Below are positions 27,461 to 35,133 of a stretch of 64,000 nucleotides of DNA, piece after piece. The stretch's first letter is position 1; every line of letters begins with the position of its first letter. Source of the DNA: Microbacterium testaceum StLB037 (lineage in GTDB: Bacteria; Actinomycetota; Actinomycetes; Actinomycetales; Microbacteriaceae); the NCBI RefSeq assembly GCF_000202635.1, contig NC_015125.1, forward strand, positions 2,542,001 to 2,606,000, written 5' to 3'. The position numbers were made by a program, and so were the translations under genes. The notes beneath the pieces were generated by a model. The model worked only from the letters and a program-made list of their open reading frames with translations. It was not told the origin of the DNA and did not search any database.

Positions 27461-29236
27461 GTGGGCCGTCGATCGAAGTGGACCGCTGCCGTTGTAGCGG
27501 GTGTGGTGGTAATAGTTTGCTTCCCGACGGGTTCCGCGCTGGCAGCGCCAACGGCGGAGGTGGTGCAGGAGGATAGCGGGCGCATCACCTACGGCCCGGA
27601 TGCGTGGCAGGAATTGACGAACCCGAACGATCTCGGCGGCACCAGCCGCTTCCGAACAACGCCAGGATGGGCCGAGATCCAATTCACCGGATCGGCGATC
27701 GAGTGGATCGGGCGCAAGAGTCCCCGCTCCGGGATTGCACGCGTTTTGATCGACGGAGCTGAAACGGAGCGAGTGGACCGCTACGCCGCTGCGGATCAGT
27801 ACCAACAGCAACTGCTCGGACCAGCCTCGGATCCCGCTGGATTCGGCACTCACACTCTCAGGATCGAGTGGACCTCCGACGCGAACGCTTCTACCTCAGC
27901 GGTGCGGAGTATCCATGTCGACGCCTTCAAGGTCCTCGATTTCTCTGCCCTCGAGGGTCAGCCCATCAGTCTGGTGACCCCCGCACAGTCGGACACGTAC
28001 GCGAAACGCTCGGGCGTCACAGTGTCGTGGCCGAAGGCCGACTCAGCCGTGAAGTACAACGTGTATCGGTCCTCGTCCGGCCAACCGCGGGCGCTGGCCC
28101 GGGTCGTCGGCGGATCCAACAACACAGCGTGGCTCGACTCTGGGCTCGAGTTCGGGCGGAGCTATCAGTACGACGTGACAGCAGTATCCAAAGACGGGAC
28201 TGAATCCCAACCGTCATCGCGTGTCAGCTACCAACAGCCCTATCTGCAGCCGCGCGCGACCGATGTGTCTGAATGTCCGGCCCCGACCGTGACGGTTACG
28301 GATACGGCATCTGCGACCGCTGCGATCGCGTCCGCCCAACCGGGCACAACGATTCGCCTCGCAGATGGTGTCTACGGCCCGCTTGTCGTAAATGACAAAC
28401 ATGGCACCGCAGAGCAGAGGATCTCGATTTGCGGTACCCGAGATGCCATCATCCGTCCCTTCCCCGACACGTTCAACATGGTCGACGGAATCGGTGTGAG
28501 GGTGCAAGGAAGCTCCTTCATCACCTTGAACGGTTTCACTATCCAGAACGCACAGAAGGGTGTTGCACTGGCATCCACCAGTGATTCCCGCGTCTATGGC
28601 CTTCGCGTGACGAACACGTCGCAGGGTGGTATCTATGCCCAGACCGGATCGAGCGACAACCTGATCGCCGCTAATCAGATCTCTCACACTGGCCTCGATG
28701 AAAGCATTCCCAAGGGAGGAATTTGGCATCAAGATGGCCGGTACGGCGAGGGCATCTATGTCGGCAATTCCCAAGGGAATGACACCTGTGAGCCAAATTG
28801 CGCTCCGGATGCGAGCGACCGAAATGTGATCATCTGGAACACGATCACCGACGTCACTGCGGAGGGAATCGAAGCTAAGGAGCAGTCGACCGGCGGCCTG
28901 ATCTACAACAATACGGTGGCGTTCTCATCGACGCACCAAGCTGCGATCTACTCGGCCCTCCAGATCAAGGGAGACGGCTATCTCGTCTACAGGAACAACA
29001 TCACTAGCGGGCTGAAGTACGGCATCCGATCGGTCACAACGCAGGTTGGTGACCGCGATTGGGGGTACGACAATGTCTTCGCCTCGAACACGATCACGCT
29101 CACCAGTGAAATCGATCCCGCTGAGTACGGATTCCTGCAGAACTACGGCACAGCGAATGTCTTCGGCTGCGACAACACACTCGACTCGAGTCCGTCTGTG
29201 CCGCTCGTCGCTTCGCCCACCGTTTGTGAGCCGTAG
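27461..29236 (+). CDS. secreted right-handed parallel beta-helix protein (possible polysaccharide lyase)
   Basis: The 591-residue protein has a Sec signal ending in ALAA near residue 28, a beta-sandwich domain (about 35-160), an FN3-like domain (about 165-260), and a C-terminal parallel beta-helix (about 270-591) with DGVYGPLVVNDKHGTAEQRISI, NGFTIQNAQKGVAL and GIYVGNSQGNDT repeats. The helix opening resembles chondroitinase B/alginate lyase-like families, so a polysaccharide target is possible. G+C is clearly lower than in its neighbours (one 60-base line counts 53%), a sign of recent transfer. Start GTG behind GGGGGA; TAGGCT at 27422-27427 may be its -10. Confidence 0.8.
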   Translation: MGRRSKWTAAVVAGVVVIVCFPTGSALAAPTAEVVQEDSGRITYGPDAWQELTNPNDLGGTSRFRTTPGWAEIQFTGSAIEWIGRKSPRSGIARVLIDGAETERVDRYAAADQYQQQLLGPASDPAGFGTHTLRIEWTSDANASTSAVRSIHVDAFKVLDFSALEGQPISLVTPAQSDTYAKRSGVTVSWPKADSAVKYNVYRSSSGQPRALARVVGGSNNTAWLDSGLEFGRSYQYDVTAVSKDGTESQPSSRVSYQQPYLQPRATDVSECPAPTVTVTDTASATAAIASAQPGTTIRLADGVYGPLVVNDKHGTAEQRISICGTRDAIIRPFPDTFNMVDGIGVRVQGSSFITLNGFTIQNAQKGVALASTSDSRVYGLRVTNTSQGGIYAQTGSSDNLIAANQISHTGLDESIPKGGIWHQDGRYGEGIYVGNSQGNDTCEPNCAPDASDRNVIIWNTITDVTAEGIEAKEQSTGGLIYNNTVAFSSTHQAAIYSALQIKGDGYLVYRNNITSGLKYGIRSVTTQVGDRDWGYDNVFASNTITLTSEIDPAEYGFLQNYGTANVFGCDNTLDSSPSVPLVASPTVCEP

Positions 29237-29464
29237 GGAGGGGCGGGTCCTTCGCCTGGCCAGGGGTCAACAACCTCGTCCGAGAGATGCTCCGGGGTGA
29301 CAATTCGTGTTTCCCCAGGGCAACCGTGCTGCGTGCATCGTACGCCCCGGGCGTCATCCACCCGAAAAGGGGACAGACAACGGCGCTTCGCCCCCGTACG
29401 GTGGGTCTCTTACCGCTTCGACGACGCAGCGCTCCCCGCACGAACGGACCGTTCAGGAGCACCC
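29237..29464. other. 228-bp non-coding gap
   Basis: The region downstream of the beta-helix gene holds no convincing gene, repeat or hairpin. The promoter of the following small gene presumably lies in its last 80 bases. Confidence 0.5.
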
Positions 29465-29656
29465 ATGTCTCGACCACGCACCGTCACCCACGCGTATCGA
29501 ATGCCGGGCGGGTGGGAGAAAGTCGACCGGCACGCGCTGACCGCCGACCACGCGGAGGCCCTTCGCGGCGAGGGCTACACGCTCGTCCGCGCTCGCCGCG
29601 GCTGGGCGGATACGCGGGAGATCTCGCTCAGCCTCTTCCTCGCGAAGCATGGCTAG
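29465..29656 (+). CDS. small hypothetical protein (63 aa)
   Basis: A 63-residue basic protein (MSRPRTVTHAYRMPGGWEKV at the start) with a W-x-x-T-R-E-I-S-L-S-L-F end. AGGAGC lies 6-7 bases before the ATG. It has neither a signal peptide nor a membrane segment, and I recognise no family. G+C is back to the local norm. Confidence 0.6.
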   Translation: MSRPRTVTHAYRMPGGWEKVDRHALTADHAEALRGEGYTLVRARRGWADTREISLSLFLAKHG

Positions 29657-29686
29657 GACGAACCGCTCAGAGTTGCCGAGCTGGCC

Positions 29687-30160
29687 TCACCGGATCGGGC
29701 AGTACTCGTCAGCGGCGAGCTGGACGAGTGTCTCGTTGGCACCCGCGGGGATGTCTCCCTGCAGGGCAACGATGCTGCCCCGGTCGACGCCGGCGGCGAG
29801 TTGATCGCACGTATAGTCGGCCGCCGACGCGACCTGCTCCGCGCCCACGTCGCCGCCGAGTTCGACGACCGTGAGCCGAATCGCCGTCAGCATGTCTGAT
29901 GGCCCGGACGTGTCCTCGTCGGGTACCGCGATCGGCGCCCCGGGTATCCCCGGATCGTCGACCGGTGCGTCGGTCGGCGCACCGCCGGCTTCGTCGACCG
30001 GTGCGTCGGTCGGCTCCGCGGAGACCGCGCTGTCCGTTCCGTCCTGGGTGGAGAACGCCGTCGGAGCTGGTTCCGACTGCTCCGCGGCATCCTGCGCGTA
30101 GACGCACCCGGACAGCGCCAGCAGGAGAGCCAGCACGCCGGGGATCAACACGCGCCTCAT
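29687..30160 (-). CDS. lipoprotein with PTDAPVD repeats and DUF732-like end
   Basis: The 157-residue protein has a lipobox LLALSGC (Cys19), a low-complexity Asp/Pro/Ala-rich spacer containing PTDAPVD twice, and a C-terminal helical segment with two cysteines (YTCDQLAAGV and DEYCPIR). That end resembles DUF732 cell-envelope domains. The ATG is 6 bases behind TAGGGT (30167-30172, minus strand). The function is unknown. Confidence 0.75.
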   Translation of the reverse strand: MRRVLIPGVLALLLALSGCVYAQDAAEQSEPAPTAFSTQDGTDSAVSAEPTDAPVDEAGGAPTDAPVDDPGIPGAPIAVPDEDTSGPSDMLTAIRLTVVELGGDVGAEQVASAADYTCDQLAAGVDRGSIVALQGDIPAGANETLVQLAADEYCPIR

Positions 30161-30219
30161 TCGCTCACCCTACCCACGCTGTACGCCGATGCCTATGCCC
30201 GGTGCGAGCGGAAACAAGG

Positions 30220-30264
30220 CGAGAGCGGCGAGCGCCGACCTCATGGCCGCGATCGCCGCTCTCG
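30220..30264 (-). terminator. hairpin downstream of yajQ
   Basis: CGAGAGCGGCGA (30220-30231) pairs perfectly with TCGCCGCTCTCG (30253-30264) over a 21-base loop, about 50 bp beyond the yajQ stop on the minus strand. This is the likely end of that transcript. Confidence 0.6.
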
Positions 30265-30313
30265 TGGACTCTTCGCGGATCGGAGCGCCAAGCGCCCAGG
30301 CCAGCGAGCAAGA

Positions 30314-30805
30314 TCACCGGTAGTTCGTGAACTGCAGATCCACGTCGAGGTCGGCGGCCTTCAGCAGACGCTGGACTTCCTGCAGGTCGTCGCGCGACTT
30401 CGACTGGACGCGCAGTTCGTCGCCCTGGATCTGCGACTTGACGCCCTTGGGGCCCTCGTCGCGGATGATCTTGCCGATCTTCTTCGCGATCTCCTGCGAG
30501 ATGCCCTCCTTCAGCGTGGAGGTGATCCGGTACTCCTTGCCGCTCTGCACCGGCTCGCCGCTCTCGAGGCTCTTCAGCGAGATGCCGCGCTTGATGAGCT
30601 TCGTCTGGAACACGTCGAGGACGGCGTTGGCGCGCTCTTCGGAGTTCGCCTTGATGACGATCGACTCGCCGCTCCAGGCGATCGACGCATCGGTGCCTTT
30701 GAAGTCGTACCGCTGCTCAACTTCTTTGTGAGCCTGGTTCAGGGCGTTGTCGGCTTCCTGTCGATCAATTTTCGAGACGATGTCAAATGAGCTGTCGCTT
30801 GCCAT
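30314..30805 (-). CDS. YajQ-family nucleotide-binding protein
   Basis: The 163-residue protein is a full-length YajQ: it starts [20 protein letters not shown], has [12 protein letters not shown], two ferredoxin-like halves, and ends VDLQFTNYR. YajQ proteins bind nucleotides and cyclic di-GMP in some proteobacteria; the role in actinobacteria is not established. The ATG lies 6 bases behind TAAACT (30812-30817, minus strand). Confidence 0.95.
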   Translation of the reverse strand: MASDSSFDIVSKIDRQEADNALNQAHKEVEQRYDFKGTDASIAWSGESIVIKANSEERANAVLDVFQTKLIKRGISLKSLESGEPVQSGKEYRITSTLKEGISQEIAKKIGKIIRDEGPKGVKSQIQGDELRVQSKSRDDLQEVQRLLKAADLDVDLQFTNYR

Positions 30806-30912
30806 GCGAAGAGTTTACAACCGCGGAAAATCAAGGCTCCGGGACTTGAATTCGGCGACGAAGATCGTCACGCATACCCGGTGACGTATGGGGTGAGCCC
30901 TACTGTCGGGCC

Positions 30913-31689
30913 ATGCGACGACGCTCTTCGCCCCTCCGCGCCACGATGCTCGTCGTGATCGCTGCCATGGGGCTGCTGCCGTTGTCCGCGTGCGCGGTGG
31001 GGGCGGGGCAAGCTCCTCCTTCCGGAGCGCAGGATCCCGACGTGGTCGCCGCTCGCACCGCGGCTGCCGCGGCCGAGCAGGATCTCATCGCCGCGGCCGC
31101 CCTGGGGGAGCCGATCTCCACGAGCGTGCAGGACACCTGCAAGCGCGGTTCGTACAGCGCACCCTGGGGTCCCTACGACCCCTACTACTGGTCGTGCGGA
31201 CACGTGACCTCGTGGGTCGTCTCGACGGCGACCGCCGACCCCGCTCAGCTCATCGCGGACTATCGCGCGCACCTCGCCGGTCTCGGGTGCACGCCCGACG
31301 AGGCGGCCTTCGACATGACGGCCGACTACTGGCAGATGTACGGGGTGCCCGGGCAGAACGCCAACGGGGAGCCCTACACGGTCGATGACCTCCCGGGTGG
31401 GACGGCCGTCTGCGCCGACGGGCGCACGGTCGGGGTGGCCTTCCGCTCCGCGGCCGGTTTCGACACCACGACGTTCTTCACCTATGCCGAGGGCGACGGC
31501 GAGACGATCACGAACGAGCCGCCCAACCTCGCGGCGATCCACGCCCGCGCGCCCGAGCTCGTCGTCGTGCTGAGCACCAGCACCGGGTATCACACCGTTC
31601 TCCGCAGGGAGCCGGAACCGCCGTCGACCCCCGAGCCGGGATACTGCGCCTGCTACAGCGGCAGTACGTGCGACTGCCCGGGCGGTTAG
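30913..31689 (+). CDS. lipoprotein, unknown, Cys-rich C-terminus
   Basis: The 258-residue protein has a lipobox LPLSAC (Cys27), then a hydrophilic body with GPYDPYYWSCGHVTSWV and a short Cys-rich end (YCACYSGSTCDCPGG). I cannot name a family. The ATG follows TACTGT (30901-30906) by 6 bases. The last 4 bp overlap the convergent GNAT gene. Confidence 0.75.
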   Translation: MRRRSSPLRATMLVVIAAMGLLPLSACAVGAGQAPPSGAQDPDVVAARTAAAAAEQDLIAAAALGEPISTSVQDTCKRGSYSAPWGPYDPYYWSCGHVTSWVVSTATADPAQLIADYRAHLAGLGCTPDEAAFDMTADYWQMYGVPGQNANGEPYTVDDLPGGTAVCADGRTVGVAFRSAAGFDTTTFFTYAEGDGETITNEPPNLAAIHARAPELVVVLSTSTGYHTVLRREPEPPSTPEPGYCACYSGSTCDCPGG

Positions 31690-32246
31690 GGCTCGACCGG
31701 CCACCCGTCCTTGAGCGAGCGGTCGTCGTCGCGCCGCAGCGCTCCGGTCCAGGATGCCGACTGCTCGCCGTCGCGCCCGCGCACCTGCCCGGGCCGCACC
31801 CCGGTGTAGCGGAACCCGCACTTCTGGGCGACCCGCATCGACGCGACGTTGCCGACGACGCATTCCCAGAGCACCGCGTCGATCTCGGTACGCGCGAAGG
31901 TGGCGTCGATGACCGCGTCGAGGGCTTCGGGCATGAGACCGCGACCGCGGTGCTCGGCCCCGAGCCAGTAGCCGACCATGCCCCACGGCACGCGGACACC
32001 GATCACGCCGAGCAAGGGTCCGGCATCCGTCTCTCGGACGGCCCAGGTCCACTCCCGGTTCTCGGCCCAGCCGTCGGCGACGTATCCCTCGACGAAACCG
32101 ACCGCGTCGTCGCGGGTGTACGGCCACGGCGTCGTGAGGTAGTGCTCGAACACCGGGTCGGAGCAGTAGCGGGTGATGTCGTCGACGTCGGCGAGCGTCG
32201 GCTGGTTCAGGACGAGACGAGCGTCGCGCAGCGAAAACGGCGTCAT
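31686..32246 (-). CDS. GNAT-family N-acetyltransferase
   Basis: The 186-residue protein is of the RimJ/RimL type: FSLRDARLVLNQPTLADVDDI at the start, GVIGVRVPWGMVGYWLGAEHRGRGLMPEAL (acetyl-CoA loop HRGRGLM), and VGNVASMRVAQKCGFRYTGVR. It acetylates an amine, possibly a protein N-terminus; the substrate is unknown. Start 6 bases behind TAGGCT (32253-32258, minus strand). Confidence 0.92.
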   Translation of the reverse strand: MTPFSLRDARLVLNQPTLADVDDITRYCSDPVFEHYLTTPWPYTRDDAVGFVEGYVADGWAENREWTWAVRETDAGPLLGVIGVRVPWGMVGYWLGAEHRGRGLMPEALDAVIDATFARTEIDAVLWECVVGNVASMRVAQKCGFRYTGVRPGQVRGRDGEQSASWTGALRRDDDRSLKDGWPVEP

Positions 32247-32284
32247 CGCCGCAGCCTACCGATGCGCTCGTAGACTCGGATGCC

Positions 32285-32785
32285 ATGCGAGCACTCACCG
32301 AGACCGAGGTCCGGGACGCGTTCATCAACGCCACCCCCGACGAATTGCGTGTCATCGCGATGCCCCACGACTTCGTCCTGACGGACTGGGATCACCTCGA
32401 CTTCTTCGCGTGGCGCGACCCGCGGACCCGCGGCCGCGGCTACGTCATCGCCGAGCGCGACGGTGAGCCCACGGGGGTGGTGCTCCGCGCCGCGGAAGGC
32501 CAGTCGCGCGCTCGATCGGCCATGTGCAACCTCTGCCACACGATGCAGCCCGGAGACCAGGTGTCGCTGTTCACGGCCCGCAAGGCCGGGTCCGCGGGGG
32601 AGCAGGGCGACACCGTCGGCACGTACATGTGCGCCGATCTGTCGTGCCACGAGACGGTGCGTCTGGCGGCGCCCCTCGCCCCGAGCGAGATCCGCGCGAG
32701 CGTGGATCGCAAGATCGACGGCACGAAGCGGCGGACCGAGGAGTTCGTTGACCGCGTCCGGGAGGTCGCCGACATCGCGCGGTGA
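32285..32785 (+). CDS. FBP-domain (FusB-like, EF-G-binding) protein
   Basis: The 166-residue protein has the treble-clef zinc finger of the FBP domain: MCNLCHTMQPGDQVSLFTARKAG with the first CxxC, and MCADLSCHETVRL with the second cysteine pair. It resembles the C-terminal half of FusB, which binds elongation factor G and can rescue ribosomes from fusidic acid. Whether it gives resistance here is unknown. The ATG is 8 bases behind TAGACT (32271-32276). Confidence 0.88.
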   Translation: MRALTETEVRDAFINATPDELRVIAMPHDFVLTDWDHLDFFAWRDPRTRGRGYVIAERDGEPTGVVLRAAEGQSRARSAMCNLCHTMQPGDQVSLFTARKAGSAGEQGDTVGTYMCADLSCHETVRLAAPLAPSEIRASVDRKIDGTKRRTEEFVDRVREVADIAR

Positions 32786-32798
32786 CGCCCACGGTGGT

Positions 32799-32827
32799 TG
32801 GAGGCATCCCTCCGGGGATAGTAGAGT
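32799..32827 (+). promoter_or_regulatory. promoter of tRNA-Tyr
   Basis: TTGGAG (32799-32804), a 17-base spacer, then TAGAGT (32822-32827): a good housekeeping promoter about 50 bp ahead of the mature tRNA. Confidence 0.65.
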
Positions 32828-32876
32828 GGTCTATCGCGCCTCCGGTCGACTGCCAAAGCCGGGCGGGTGCGCACCT

Positions 32877-32958
32877 GGCGAGTTACCCAAGCGGCCAAAG
32901 GGATCTGACTGTAAATCAGACTGCATTGCATTCGGGGGTTCGAATCCCTCACTCGCCA
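32877..32958 (+). tRNA. tRNA-Tyr(GTA)
   Basis: An 82-base tRNA with acceptor pairs GGCGAGT and ACTCGCC, anticodon stem-loop CTGACTGTAAATCAG (anticodon GTA), a long class II variable arm and T-loop GGTTCGAATCC. The long arm plus GTA identifies tyrosine. CCA is not fully encoded. Confidence 0.97.
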
Positions 32959-32966
32959 CCCGCGTG

Positions 32967-33008
32967 ATGTCCCGCGACATGAGTTCCATGTCGCGGGACA
33001 TTTCTCAT
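32967..33008 (+). terminator. terminator after tRNA-Tyr
   Basis: A perfect 14-bp stem, ATGTCCCGCGACAT (32967-32980) with its complement (32988-33001), over loop GAGTTCC, followed by a T-rich tail. A classic intrinsic terminator. Confidence 0.9.
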
Positions 33009-33058
33009 TTCTCGGCGTCGTGCGACAGCAGTGCGGTCGCGTCTTCGAGACGGTCGTC

Positions 33059-33409
33059 TCAGCGCGCCTGCTCGAGGAGGACGCGGGACTTCGACTCGAG
33101 GAAGCAGAGGAGCGAGCCGAGCACGGTCACCTCGTGGCCGAGGTTGACGAGGTCGGCCGCACCGAGCTCGATCACCGACTCACGAGGCTCCATCGTGACC
33201 TTCCAGGTGCCCTGGCCGCCCGTGACCGGCTGCAGGTAGCTGATGGTGTTGGCGCGGCTGAGGTCGACGACGATCAGACCCGCGTCGGGATCCTGATCGT
33301 CGTCGTGCTCGAGGACGCGGATCTCGCTGCCGGTCAAGTATCCGCGCGCGAGGAATTCGTCGAGCCACTGGTCGAGCGTCTCTTTGTCGAGCAGTTTGCG
33401 AACCGGCAC
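33059..33409 (-). CDS. conserved hypothetical protein (116 aa)
   Basis: A 116-residue cytoplasmic protein, mixed alpha/beta, with HDDDQDPDAGLIVVDLSRANTI and a leucine-rich C-terminus. I recognise no named family. GTG start with GAGG 5-6 bases upstream. It follows the DUF7882 gene on the same strand but a hairpin lies between them. Confidence 0.7.
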   Translation of the reverse strand: MPVRKLLDKETLDQWLDEFLARGYLTGSEIRVLEHDDDQDPDAGLIVVDLSRANTISYLQPVTGGQGTWKVTMEPRESVIELGAADLVNLGHEVTVLGSLLCFLESKSRVLLEQAR

Positions 33410-33440
33410 GGCACCTCGTCTCTGCGGAGAGAACGAGAAA

Positions 33441-33480
33441 GACCCGCTCCCACCGCCATTATGGCGGGTGGAACGGGTCG
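33441..33480 (-). terminator. hairpin between the DUF7882 gene and the next gene
   Basis: An imperfect stem of about 15 pairs built from GACCCG...CCACCGCCA and its complement TGGCGG...CGGGTC, with loop TTA. It sits just after the minus-strand DUF7882 stop. Confidence 0.6.
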
Positions 33481-33496
33481 GCGAAGAGGTGTGTTA

Positions 33497-33880
33497 TCAG
33501 GCCGCGCGAACGGACCGCGTCGACGGACGCGACGGAGCCGACGCGGTGGCCCGCGCCGGAGTGCGGACGGCCTCCTCGGCGGCTTCCCACGAGCGCACAT
33601 CGACGTTCAGGCCGGTCGCGGAGTTCGACTGGTCGGCCAGTGCCCGAAGGTACTCGCCGCTCAGCTGCTCCGGCTCGGCGGAGTCGAAGACGAAGCGCAG
33701 GGGAATGGACGGCTGGAGCCAGATGGTGGAGCGGCCGTTCTCGCCCTCTGCGCCGGACCAGGTCAGGGTGAATGATTCTCCGCGGCGCAGTTTGGTCGCG
33801 GTGATCACCTTGATGTATCCGAGCAGACGGTCGGGGAGGGTGACGGGTGCGGTGTCGGAACCGTAATACAGCTTGGCCAT
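33497..33880 (-). CDS. DUF7882-family small protein
   Basis: The 127-residue protein has the pattern MAKLYYGSDTAPVTLPDRLL, VITATKLRRGESFTLTW and STIWLQPSIPLRFVF, the mark of a Microbacteriaceae family often mislabelled ATP-dependent DNA ligase. It has no ligase motif (no KxDG), so that name should not be used. A strong GAAGGAGATCGCC site precedes the ATG. The A+T-rich upstream region contains a palindrome shared with the divergent MarR gene, so it may be MarR-controlled. Confidence 0.8.
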   Translation of the reverse strand: MAKLYYGSDTAPVTLPDRLLGYIKVITATKLRRGESFTLTWSGAEGENGRSTIWLQPSIPLRFVFDSAEPEQLSGEYLRALADQSNSATGLNVDVRSWEAAEEAVRTPARATASAPSRPSTRSVRAA

Positions 33881-33917
33881 GGCGATCTCCTTCGAATGGG
33901 TCGTTGGGCGGGGCTAA

Positions 33918-33932
33918 CTGCTAACTTAGCAG
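33918..33932. promoter_or_regulatory. CTGCTAA-C-TTAGCAG palindrome, candidate MarR operator
   Basis: A perfect 7-1-7 inverted repeat in an A+T-rich 111-bp gap between the DUF7882 gene and a divergent MarR gene. The palindrome is seen; binding by the MarR protein is inferred. Confidence 0.6.
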
Positions 33933-33991
33933 GTATTTCACGAAATTAAATAAGTACATGAATAATTCATCTCCCTGGATATGCTCGGAGA

Positions 33992-34456
33992 GTGGCCAGC
34001 CGGGGCCGCAGGGGGGAGGGGGCCGTGTCCGACGCGTCATCTGTCCTCCTCGACGCTCTCGACTCTTATGTCGACGCGGGCCGAGATGCCCTGGTCGCGG
34101 CGCGGAAAGTGCTCAGTGTCAGTGACCTCGAGGCGCGCGCGATCCAGAGTGTCGGCGCTCATCCCGGCATCCGCCCCTCGGTGCTCCGCGAGCACCTGGA
34201 TGTGACGTCTGCGGGGGTGACGACGCTCGTGGATCGGCTCGTCGGCAGGGGGATCCTGCGGCGCGAGCTCGACGCGGACGATCGTCGGGTGAATCACATC
34301 CATCTCGAGATCGACCTGAACGTCGAGCCGTGGTCGGCCCTCCGGCGCTTCGAGATCGAGGTCCGGCAGGCGGTTCGAGCGGAATCGCCGGAGGCATCCC
34401 TCGTCTTCGCCGAGATGCTGCGCCGCGTCACGGCGCGAGCGCGCGCGACGATCTGA
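33992..34456 (+). CDS. MarR-family transcriptional regulator
   Basis: The 154-residue protein has a winged helix-turn-helix at about residues 48-105: SDLEARAIQSVGAHPGIRPS, LDVTSAGVTTLVDRLVGRGI and the wing RRELDADDRRVNHIHLE. The GTG start is 6 bases behind TATGCT (33980-33985), suggesting a leaderless message. It overlaps the convergent aztA end by 29 bp. The ligand and targets are unknown, but the divergent DUF7882 gene is the nearest candidate. Confidence 0.9.
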   Translation: MASRGRRGEGAVSDASSVLLDALDSYVDAGRDALVAARKVLSVSDLEARAIQSVGAHPGIRPSVLREHLDVTSAGVTTLVDRLVGRGILRRELDADDRRVNHIHLEIDLNVEPWSALRRFEIEVRQAVRAESPEASLVFAEMLRRVTARARATI

Positions 34457-35078
34457 CGCGACCGCCCTCGAGCCGAACGAGACGTGTCGCGCACGCGACG
34501 AGTGCGTCGTCGTGGCTCACGCAGACGACGGAGGTCCCGCGTCGCGTCTCGTCCGCGATCGCGGCGCGGATGAGCGCGCCGCTGTGCGCGTCGAGTCCCG
34601 TGGTGGGCTCGTCGAGGAGCAGGAGGTCGGCCGCGCGCGCGAGGCCCTGTGCCAGGAGCGCCCGCTGCCGCTGACCGCCTGAGAGGGAGGTGAAGGGATG
34701 CCGCGCGAGGGGCGTGATGTCAAGACGGGCCATCGCGTCGTCGACGGCGGCGCGCCGCGTCGGTGAACTCCGTCGGAGGCGGCCGCGGCGACCCCAGGTC
34801 CCCACCGCGACCATCTCACGCACCGTCAGGGGGAGGCGATCGGAGACGGCTGCGCGCTGGGGGACGAAAGCGCGGGAGTGCCCGTGGACGTCGACGCGTC
34901 CCGCGGTCGGCCGCCGGGTGCCGGCCAGGACCTCGAGAAGCGTCGACTTGCCCGCGCCGTTGGGGCCGACGATCGCGGTGAGGACTCCCGGGGCGATGTC
35001 GAGATCGACGTCATCGACGGCTCGCGTGCCGGGGAAGTCGACGCGGATGCCGCGGAGGGAGGCGGAGGCGGGGGGCAT
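34428..35078 (-). CDS. aztA: zinc ABC importer ATPase
   Basis: The 216-residue ATPase has Walker A GPNGAGKST (38-46), signature [18 protein letters not shown] and Walker B LLLLDEPTTGLDAHS. It is compact, as in manganese/zinc importers. The ATG at 35078 lies 7 bases behind TACAAT (35086-35091, minus strand), whereas an ATG three codons earlier would lie inside that box. It is divergent from aztB across a Zur-like palindrome and should work with AztB and AztC. Confidence 0.88.
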   Translation of the reverse strand: MPPASASLRGIRVDFPGTRAVDDVDLDIAPGVLTAIVGPNGAGKSTLLEVLAGTRRPTAGRVDVHGHSRAFVPQRAAVSDRLPLTVREMVAVGTWGRRGRLRRSSPTRRAAVDDAMARLDITPLARHPFTSLSGGQRQRALLAQGLARAADLLLLDEPTTGLDAHSGALIRAAIADETRRGTSVVCVSHDDALVACATRLVRLEGGRVRSSRALAP

Positions 35079-35096
35079 GGCATCCATTGTATGAGT

Positions 35097-35113
35097 TTGA
35101 GAATCGTTCTCAA
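35097..35113. promoter_or_regulatory. Zur-like palindrome TTGAGAA-TCG-TTCTCAA
   Basis: A perfect 7-3-7 palindrome located between the -10 boxes of the divergent aztA (35086-35091) and aztB (35120-35125). Its core TGAGAACGATTCTCA resembles actinobacterial Zur/Fur sites (TGANAAYGNTTNTCA-like). Together with the zinc genes it implies repression when zinc is plentiful. No zur gene lies in the window. Confidence 0.8.
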
Positions 35114-35133
35114 CAACGCTACGGTCGTGCCTC

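Noticed and set aside
33497..33880. Naming this gene an ATP-dependent DNA ligase
   Set aside because: A common database label for the family, but the protein is 127 residues and has no ligase KxDG motif.
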